In this document: piece after piece, positions 58,040-64,000 of the stretch
Layout: each line of letters starts with the position of its first letter
Numbering within the stretch: position 1 is the first letter of the stretch
Source: Siminovitchia fordii DSM 16014 = CIP 108821
GTDB lineage: Bacteria > Bacillota > Bacilli > Bacillales > Bacillaceae_C
Direction of reading: 5' to 3'
Assembly (NCBI RefSeq): GCF_000374565.1
Contig: NZ_KB894693.1
Location: forward strand, 1-64,000
DNA: 64,000 nucleotides
The notes under the pieces: model-generated
What the model was told of the DNA's origin: nothing
The model's input: the letters and a program-made list of their open reading frames with translations, nothing else
Databases searched by the model: none
Position numbers and translations under genes: made by a program

Positions 58040-58121
58040 TGACGGGCCACGCTCCATTCAAAAGATGCTTTTATTATAGCGTTTCTCAAGAAAAAGTTGT
58101 AATAATCAGAGAGTTCCCAGC

Positions 58122-58159
58122 AAAAAGCTGATTTTCCGAATCAGAAAATCAGCTTTTTC
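58122..58159 (-). terminator. Terminator of the SulP-universal stress operon
   Basis: AAAAAGCTGATTTTC (58122-58136) and GAAAATCAGCTTTTT (58144-58158) are exact complements; A and T tracts allow use in both directions. Confidence 0.85.
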
Positions 58160-58167
58160 AACCTTCT

Positions 58168-58587
58168 CTATTTTACTATCAGAACCGGACTTTCAACCCT
58201 TTTAGCCACTTTATGACTTACGCTGCCAAGGACCATTTCCTGAAGAGCATTCAAGCCCCTGCTTCCTACTATCACCATATCACATGTACTTTTATTGGCG
58301 TATTCCACAATAGCAGGCCCCGGATCACCATGGAGCATCGTTAATTTATAAGGGATGTCTTCCTTGACAAATACATCCTCAACCGGGACCAATTGTTTAC
58401 GGCGATCCGCTTCCAGCACTGCGCCGTCCCGGCTTTGTAAAACCTCGCTTTTGGATTTGGAATAGTCCACAACATAAATAATTTCAACTACGGTGCCCTC
58501 AGCCAATCTTGCAAGTTTTGCCGCCTCTTTCGCCGCACGGATTGAGTTTTCCGATCCGTCGGCTGCTACTAATAATCTTTTATACAT
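58168..58587 (-). CDS. Universal stress protein (UspA family)
   Basis: A 139-residue UspA-fold protein: YKRLLVAADGSENSIRAAKEAAKLA at the start and the ATP-binding C-terminal VGSRGLNALQEMVLGSVSHKVAKRVESPVLIV. It probably binds ATP and acts in stress signalling. Start at 58585-58587. It follows the SulP transporter gene by 32 bases on the same strand, an association often seen, suggesting control of the transporter. Confidence 0.88.
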   Translation of the reverse strand: MYKRLLVAADGSENSIRAAKEAAKLARLAEGTVVEIIYVVDYSKSKSEVLQSRDGAVLEADRRKQLVPVEDVFVKEDIPYKLTMLHGDPGPAIVEYANKSTCDMVIVGSRGLNALQEMVLGSVSHKVAKRVESPVLIVK

Positions 58588-58619
58588 TTCTGTATCCCTG
58601 CCTTCTCTTAAAGAAATTC

Positions 58620-60071
58620 CTATATTTCGGCTTTACCATGCACAGCCAACCGATTATATAGTTTGGAACTGGACTGATTCAGCCCCAACAGACTGACAGT
58701 TATTCCATTTTCTTTCAATTTTAATATGATTTTGTCTATGGCCGCAACTCCTGAATCATCCCATACATGTGATCTGCTGAAGTCAATGTCCACTTCTTTT
58801 ACTCCTTCGGGAACTTCGAAAGCTGAAGTCAGGTCATCAACAGAGGCAAAAAATATCTGCCCGCTCACATGATAAACACGCCTGCGGCCTTCTTCGAACA
58901 TTTTCACTTTTACTTTAGAGATTTTGGAAACGAAGAAAATCGCACTTAAGATGACACCGGAAAAAACACCTTTTGAAAGATCGCCGGTTGCCACAACAAC
59001 GGCTACTGTCACTACCATGACAATAGAATCCGTGATAGGCGCTTTTCTCAAGTATTTAAAAGAGCCCCAATCAAACGTTCCGATTGATACCATCATCATG
59101 ACGCCGACCAATGCAGCCATTGGAATTTGAACAACAATGTCACCAAGAACAAGGATGAGGAACATTAAAAACGCCCCTGCCACGAATGCTGACAGTCTTC
59201 CCCTTCCACCGGACTTCACATTAATGACAGACTGTCCGATCATGGCGCATCCTGCCATCCCACCAAAAAAACCTGTTACAAAGTTTGCAATTCCTTGTCC
59301 TCTCATTTCCATATTCTTGTCGCTTGCAGTATTGGTCATATCATCCAAAATAGATGCAGTCAGCAGCGATTCCAGCAAACCGACAACAGCAAGGGAAATA
59401 GAATACGGGAAAATAATTTTCAAAGTTTCAAAATTAAAAGGGACATCCGGAATTAAAAATGTAGGCAACGCCGCAGTTAAATGGCCCATGTCTCCAACCG
59501 TACGGACATCACTTTTTGTAGTGATGGCGATCACCGTGATTATGATAATGGCTACCAACGGGGATGGAACGACTCTGGTTACCCTAGGAAACAGATAAAT
59601 AATAGCGAGCGCTCCGGCAACCATTGCATACATAGGCCACTTGGCTCCTGTAAATTGCTCAAGCTGTGCCATAAAAATAAGTATAGCCAAGGCATTGACA
59701 AACCCAATCATTACGGGCCGGGGAACAAACTTCATAAACCTTGCCAATTTGCAAAGCCCAAAGAGGAATTGGATAATCCCTGTTAAAATGGTAGCTGCCA
59801 GCAGATATTTCAAACCATGGTCAGCGACCAAGGAGACAACCACCAATGCCATTGCTCCTGTTGCTGCCGATATCATGGCAGGACGCCCTCCGGCAAAAGC
59901 GATAACAACTGCCATCGTAAAAGAAGCATATAATCCTACCATCGGATCAACCCCCGCAATGATTGAAAAGGCTATAGCCTCCGGGATCAATGCAAGGGCA
60001 ACTACAATACCGGATAGAATATCACCTCTTACATTGCCGAACCATTGCTCTTTTAATGATAAAACCCTCAA
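58620..60071 (-). CDS. SulP-family anion transporter with STAS domain
   Basis: About 483 residues. The transmembrane part, 10-14 helices, contains [22 protein letters not shown], the SulP signature, and [22 protein letters not shown]. The C-terminal STAS domain (about residues 380-480) includes [22 protein letters not shown]. It may carry sulfate, bicarbonate or another anion; not determinable. I prefer TTG at 60069-60071 with GAGAG eight bases upstream; a longer frame reaches 60164. It is followed by a universal stress gene in one operon. Confidence 0.86.
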   Translation of the reverse strand: MRVLSLKEQWFGNVRGDILSGIVVALALIPEAIAFSIIAGVDPMVGLYASFTMAVVIAFAGGRPAMISAATGAMALVVVSLVADHGLKYLLAATILTGIIQFLFGLCKLARFMKFVPRPVMIGFVNALAILIFMAQLEQFTGAKWPMYAMVAGALAIIYLFPRVTRVVPSPLVAIIIITVIAITTKSDVRTVGDMGHLTAALPTFLIPDVPFNFETLKIIFPYSISLAVVGLLESLLTASILDDMTNTASDKNMEMRGQGIANFVTGFFGGMAGCAMIGQSVINVKSGGRGRLSAFVAGAFLMFLILVLGDIVVQIPMAALVGVMMMVSIGTFDWGSFKYLRKAPITDSIVMVVTVAVVVATGDLSKGVFSGVILSAIFFVSKISKVKVKMFEEGRRRVYHVSGQIFFASVDDLTSAFEVPEGVKEVDIDFSRSHVWDDSGVAAIDKIILKLKENGITVSLLGLNQSSSKLYNRLAVHGKAEI

Positions 60072-60184
60072 TCTATCATCTCTCTTCAAAATAAAAAATT
60101 GACCATGAACTCTCATCATGGTCACGACGAAAAACATATTAACATATTCAACAATACTTGTCATTACCTTTACAACAAAAGGAT

Positions 60185-60802
60185 TTATGCCATCTTAAGA
60201 GGAAAAGCTTGTCCTTCTTCATATTTTTGACCTTCCAAAACAAGAATCCCTTTTTTCTCAGGAGCATTCGGCAGCCCAAGCTCTTTTGCCGAACAGATCA
60301 TTCCACTTGATGCTATACCTCTCAGTTCCGCATCCTTGATGATCATTCCGCTTGGCATAACAGCTCCCACCTTCGCCACAACTACTTTTTGTCCGGCCTC
60401 CACATTAGGTGCCCCACAGACGATTTGGAGTTCCTCAGTACCTACATCCACCTTGCATATGCTAAGCTTGTCTGCGTTCGGATGTTTTTCTTTTTCCTTA
60501 ACATACCCTACAACAAACTTGGGTGACAGATCCGCTTTAACCCGTTCAACAAACCCGTTTTTAGTGAGAGCCTCATTAATCTTTTCAACCAGCTTTTCAC
60601 TCAGTTCAACCTGCCCTTTTGCGGCCACATCCACATAATTCGAAGCATTAAAAAGGTTGAAGCCTCCTGTAACATTTGATTTTTTATCAAATATCCTGAC
60701 AGCGTCCCCTTTTCTTTCGAATGTACGATTCTTATCATCAAATTCGTTCATTACAATAATTAACGTATCACCTACGCCACCACGATTGTAAAAAACATTC
60801 AT
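60185..60802 (-). CDS. ytpR: YtpR, tRNA-binding domain protein
   Basis: A 205-residue protein with an N-terminal DUF4479-like domain and a C-terminal tRNA-binding OB domain: [24 protein letters not shown] and [22 protein letters not shown] are as in the beta subunit of phenylalanyl-tRNA synthetase and related stand-alone proteins. Probably binds tRNA or RNA; exact role unknown. Start at 60800-60802, 5 bases after ytpQ, with GGGAG in the ytpQ end. Confidence 0.9.
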   Translation of the reverse strand: MNVFYNRGGVGDTLIIVMNEFDDKNRTFERKGDAVRIFDKKSNVTGGFNLFNASNYVDVAAKGQVELSEKLVEKINEALTKNGFVERVKADLSPKFVVGYVKEKEKHPNADKLSICKVDVGTEELQIVCGAPNVEAGQKVVVAKVGAVMPSGMIIKDAELRGIASSGMICSAKELGLPNAPEKKGILVLEGQKYEEGQAFPLKMA

Positions 60803-60807
60803 TCCCC

Positions 60808-61623
60808 TTACTCCTTCCCATCTTCCATTCGTTGGTTTTTCCCTAAAATAAAGACTGGTTCAAGCTTTCCTTCTTCATAAATAAAAGAAAGTGCAGTAAT
60901 TGGTACGAGACCTTTTGTGAAAAAACTCATGGTCATTTGTGCCAATATATCATAACCGGTCTTGTTCCGGATATCCGCTATAATCAATACATCTTGATGC
61001 GGAACAGCTACAGCCATGTCTCCCTTGATCTGCCCGGCTTTGTCCTCCAGAAACTTTTCATTTAAAATACGGCTTGCATCGTACCCATCATTTGTATTTA
61101 AAAAATAAAAGTCATTGTCCGCAACCGTATCTTTTTTCATTGCAGTGGAAAGCGAGCGCACGTTAAACCGGGCGATTTCCCGGATTTCCTTCGGATCGAG
61201 TCCTTCCTTTTCAATGAGTTGTTCATCGATCAACCTGTATGTCTTTCCGAGATCAAGCGCATAAAAGATCCTTGTTTCGGCTGTATGTTCATCTGTCAAA
61301 AATTTATTTCCATTTTCAGATTCCACAGGAAATGAAGTGGAGCGGATCACAGGATAAATTTTTTTCTCACTTCCTGCAACTGTCTGCTCTTTACCCATGA
61401 CATCCAATGCCTCTTCTACATAATAAACCACTTCATCAATAGCCTTTTCTTTATGTTCATGCCACTTGGCGACAATACCAGGCAACGCAATGTCGATTCC
61501 CTTACCTGTTCTTTCATTCTCAATACGGAGACTTTCCTTTTCACGGTCATATGTAAAAGTTCGGCCTTCTTTTTGAAGCCGACTTTCCAGCTCTTTGCTC
61601 ATTTTCCGTTCATTCATTTTCAT
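60808..61623 (-). CDS. ytpQ: YtpQ, DUF1444 protein
   Basis: A 271-residue protein matching DUF1444 (YtpQ): [56 protein letters not shown] and [17 protein letters not shown]. No catalytic motif is evident. Start at 61621-61623 with GGAGG. It lies upstream of ytpR in one operon. Function unknown. Confidence 0.9.
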   Translation of the reverse strand: MKMNERKMSKELESRLQKEGRTFTYDREKESLRIENERTGKGIDIALPGIVAKWHEHKEKAIDEVVYYVEEALDVMGKEQTVAGSEKKIYPVIRSTSFPVESENGNKFLTDEHTAETRIFYALDLGKTYRLIDEQLIEKEGLDPKEIREIARFNVRSLSTAMKKDTVADNDFYFLNTNDGYDASRILNEKFLEDKAGQIKGDMAVAVPHQDVLIIADIRNKTGYDILAQMTMSFFTKGLVPITALSFIYEEGKLEPVFILGKNQRMEDGKE

Positions 61624-61830
61624 GATTAACCCTCCTTGGCAATATGGGCTACATTACATAATACACGAAAACTCCAATTGCCAAAAGAAAGAGGCATGTT
61701 CCGTATCCGCGAGATGCCTCTTACTATTTTAAGCTGTCTTCGTATTACACCAATTCTCAATAAAAATATACGCCTTCACAGTGTTACATAAATTAGTGTA
61801 CGGCATTATTTCTACCATATCCGCCCAAAA

Positions 61831-61860
61831 AAAGAATGGAGACGCATTTCTCCATTCTTT
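61831..61860 (-). terminator. Terminator after ytpP
   Basis: AAAGAATGGAGA (61831-61842) and TCTCCATTCTTT (61849-61860) are exact complements, with T residues on the minus strand. A second hairpin (AAGAGGCAT near 61687 with ATGCCTCTT near 61714, then TTTC) follows before ytpQ, so ytpP and ytpQR may be separate transcripts. Confidence 0.8.
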
Positions 61861-61872
61861 CATCTTTTCATA

Positions 61873-62190
61873 TTAATTAGACAGACCATTGATAAAGTCC
61901 TCAATCTCTTCCAATGTCTTACGGTCTTTACTCACGAATCGTCCTGCCTCTTCACCTTCATGATAAGCGATAAAGCTTGGAATACCGAAAATATTTAACT
62001 CCTGGCATAGCTCCAGATATTTATCCCGGTCAACATATATGAAATTGTATTCGGGATAATCTGCTTCCAATCGTGGAAGGACAGGGTCAAGAAACCTGCA
62101 ATCCGGGCACCAGTCCGCAGAAAACATAAAGATCGTCCGTTCTTCATTCTTCATTTGTTCAAACTGTTCTTTTGATTGTAATTTCTCCAT
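61873..62190 (-). CDS. ytpP: YtpP, thioredoxin-like protein
   Basis: A 105-residue thioredoxin-fold protein with the active site WCPDC (residues about 27-31), cis-proline in FGIPSFIAY, and a final helix. In B. subtilis YtpP reduces low-molecular-weight disulfides. Start at 62188-62190, directly after the stop of the EIIC gene with GGAGG in its end, so the two are linked. Confidence 0.9.
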   Translation of the reverse strand: MEKLQSKEQFEQMKNEERTIFMFSADWCPDCRFLDPVLPRLEADYPEYNFIYVDRDKYLELCQELNIFGIPSFIAYHEGEEAGRFVSKDRKTLEEIEDFINGLSN

Positions 62191-62191
62191 A

Positions 62192-63208
62192 TCATTTACC
62201 TCCAGTATTGATGAGCATTTGGCCCGGCTTGATCCAGCCGCGCTTTCTCATATATTCCGATATGATTAAGCTTATCACAGCAGGCCCGATAAAATGGAGT
62301 ACAATGACTTGGATCAGTACACTGGCCGAAAAACCCATCGTTGTAAAGGTCATGATTTGCCCCACAAATCCACTGGTTCCCATACCGGCGCCCGCTGCGT
62401 TACTGGACATTCTCCATACAGTTGCACCAAAAGGAGCCAGTATCATTCCTGCAACAGTGGGAGGTATCAGTATGAGCGGGTAACGGATAATATTGGGGAC
62501 TTGCAACATCGAAGTTCCAAGTCCTATGGCAAGCAAACCGCCGACTTTGTTTTCCCTGTAGCTTGCAACTGCAAAACCGATCATCTGCGCGCTGCAGCCG
62601 ATGGTGGCAACACCTGCAGCAAGTCCATTCAAATCAAGCATCATGGCAATAGCCGCACTTGAAATGGGGGCCGTCAGTGCAAGCCCCATCAATGTTGCCA
62701 CGACAATTCCCATGACGATCGGGCGTTGATCGGTCGCCCACATGATCCAGCTTCCAAATACTGTCATGAATTTCGATATGGGCGCGCCAACAAACTTTGC
62801 CACGGCAAAACCTATACAAATGGTCACAAATGGTGTCACAATAATATCGACTTTCGTTTCTTTGCTGACCATTTTTCCTATTTCAGTAGAAACCAAAGCA
62901 GCCACATAACTTCCGGCAGGACCGCCAAAAGCTGCTCCCGCCGCCCCTGTTGCCACGGCTGCAAAGATAACGAGAGGAGGCGCGCCAAGCCCAAAAGCAA
63001 TCGCTGCACCTATTGCCGGTCCCATCAGCCCCATTGCCATTTCGCCCATCTCTACAAAGAATGGCCAATTTAGCTGCTGTCCCGCTGTTTTTATGATCAA
63101 CCCAATAATCAATGATGAAAATAATCCAAGTGCCATATAACTTAAAGCATCTATAAAATATGCTTTGGCAGTAAATTGAACCCCTTTGCGCTCTAAAAAC
63201 TTTTTCAT
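62192..63208 (-). CDS. PTS EIIC-type membrane protein (PTS_EIIC_2)
   Basis: A 338-residue membrane protein of the PTS_EIIC_2 group with about ten helices, e.g. IDALSYMALGLFSSLIIGLII, GPAIGAAIAFGLGAPPLVIFAA and LTAPISSAAIAMMLDL. These resemble EIIC transport domains but no EIIA or EIIB gene is adjacent, so sugar phosphorylation is unproven. Start at 63206-63208 with GGGGG. It lies just upstream of ytpP, spaced by one base. Confidence 0.82.
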   Translation of the reverse strand: MKKFLERKGVQFTAKAYFIDALSYMALGLFSSLIIGLIIKTAGQQLNWPFFVEMGEMAMGLMGPAIGAAIAFGLGAPPLVIFAAVATGAAGAAFGGPAGSYVAALVSTEIGKMVSKETKVDIIVTPFVTICIGFAVAKFVGAPISKFMTVFGSWIMWATDQRPIVMGIVVATLMGLALTAPISSAAIAMMLDLNGLAAGVATIGCSAQMIGFAVASYRENKVGGLLAIGLGTSMLQVPNIIRYPLILIPPTVAGMILAPFGATVWRMSSNAAGAGMGTSGFVGQIMTFTTMGFSASVLIQVIVLHFIGPAVISLIISEYMRKRGWIKPGQMLINTGGK

Positions 63209-63357
63209 TCCATATCCCCCAATATATTTTCCATATCCTTAACTAGTGTAAAGACAACTGTATGTTTTGTCTATCTCTTTTTTATATATTGGGTGATACA
63301 AAGTTAAAAAATACAGGCAAAAAGGAATTACCCATTGATATGGATAGGAAAGGAAGC

Positions 63358-64000
63358 TTATTCAGCGATATTGATGAACAATTCTTCTATATCAGGTACT
63401 TCTTTTATATATTCGGTATCGGCCAGCCACTGAACCACCTCTTCCCATAAATCTTCCGATTGGCTTCCGAACATCTCACCTTCCGCTTCCATACGCGGCA
63501 GCAGCTCAGCCAAACTTTCCTTTTCCACTTCCTCGTTTAAAGGGAAGTTTTCTTCGTCTTGGTTTTTAAGCAAAATATCAAGAGCCTGATCTGGTTTTTC
63601 CCTCATGAATTCATAGCCCTTTGTTGCTGCACGCCAGAAAGAGCGAATTTCATCTTGCTTAGTCTCCCACGTGTCGTCATTGGTGACAAAGAGCAACTCA
63701 TAATAACTAGGAACTCCATAATCTACTGGATTAAAATGATTCGTTTCAATTCCTTCAGCAGCAAGGACCGGCACCTCGTGGTTGATAAAGGCTCCGCTCA
63801 CTGCATCTACACGCTTCGTTGCAATTGCAGCGTTAAGTTCAAAGCCGATATCGGTCATTTTCACCTTGCCCATATCCCCGCCATCTGATTCCACAATCGT
63901 CTGGACAAGCGGTTCATTCACCGGTATTCCCGGCCAGCCCACCGTTTTGCCTTCAAGATCTTTTGGCCGTTTAATCCCGCTGTCTTTCAGGAATATAATA
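63358..64000 (-). CDS. ABC substrate-binding protein, NMT1/ThiY type (partial)
   Basis: The frame is open to the right edge of the window, so the N-terminal part is missing. The visible 213 residues match the C-terminal half of NMT1/THI5-like binding proteins: KDSGIKRPKDLEGKTVGWPGIP near the edge, then AIATKRVDAVSGAFINHEVPVL. They usually bind the thiamine precursor formylaminopyrimidine or related pyrimidines. The GTG near 63942 is internal. The thi-type permease and ATPase genes would lie outside the window if present. Confidence 0.78.
   Translation of the reverse strand, partial: IIFLKDSGIKRPKDLEGKTVGWPGIPVNEPLVQTIVESDGGDMGKVKMTDIGFELNAAIATKRVDAVSGAFINHEVPVLAAEGIETNHFNPVDYGVPSYYELLFVTNDDTWETKQDEIRSFWRAATKGYEFMREKPDQALDILLKNQDEENFPLNEEVEKESLAELLPRMEAEGEMFGSQSEDLWEEVVQWLADTEYIKEVPDIEELFINIAE

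Overview
The window looks like the chromosome of a spore-forming member of the Bacillaceae (Bacillus in the broad sense). The backbone from about 27.5 kb onward carries a set of genes found together in Bacillus subtilis: tyrS with a T-box leader, acsA divergent from acuABC, ccpA, ytxGH, murC, the DNA translocase gene sftA, and ytpRQP. A YhcN/YlaJ-type spore lipoprotein, a sigma-Y operon and sites resembling sigma-B promoters and a CcpA cre box fit the same group. The species cannot be named from the sequence alone.

Layout. Positions 1-18.9 kb are an A+T-rich accessory region full of decay: an IS21-type element whose end abuts a DUF2268 protease fragment, a broken ISL3 transposase, a LysE exporter and its divergent MocR regulator each frameshifted in a homopolymer, a methyltransferase with an in-frame stop, a 3'-truncated tet(L)-like gene that still has its leader peptide, a ruined czrA repressor upstream of an intact czcD, and a sortase remnant. 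Intact genes here include ArsR-MFS and MerR-lipoprotein-GAP operons, an LCM-type methyltransferase, DUF1697, an SDR, an EamA transporter and a small phospholipase A2-like protein. Positions 19.0-26.9 kb hold a catabolic island on the minus strand: a PucR-type regulator, then a likely operon of DUF1177, a nitrilase-fold amidohydrolase, an NCS1 permease, DUF917 and a HyuA-type ATPase. This is my main candidate for an uncharacterised pathway. A structured sequence resembling the right end of an IS200/IS605 element sits inside it.

Positions 27-27.45 kb are an IS3 remnant. Then come tyrS and a class A penicillin-binding protein, a MerR/ABC multidrug exporter pair, the acetate switch (acsA, acuABC) and ccpA, the stress genes ytxGH, murC, a nicotinate phosphoribosyltransferase and sftA with a 17-residue tandem repeat. 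Between sftA and ytpR about 11 kb of other genes are present: a lipoprotein, YciI, a 2-hydroxyacid dehydrogenase, a LytTR-DUF3021 pair, the complete sigY-yxlCDEFG operon, an unidentified membrane protein, arsB, and a SulP-universal stress pair. The window ends with ytpRQP, a PTS-type EIIC protein and the C-terminal part of a ThiY/NMT1-like binding protein.

Functional links: AcsA makes acetyl-CoA and is reversibly acetylated by AcuA and deacetylated by AcuC, with CcpA probably repressing through a cre box. Three MerR-family genes have candidate promoters with 19-bp spacers, the spacing typical of MerR-activated promoters. The island at 19-27 kb has the parts of a regulated uptake and ring- or amide-opening pathway for a nitrogen compound, but the substrate is unknown.
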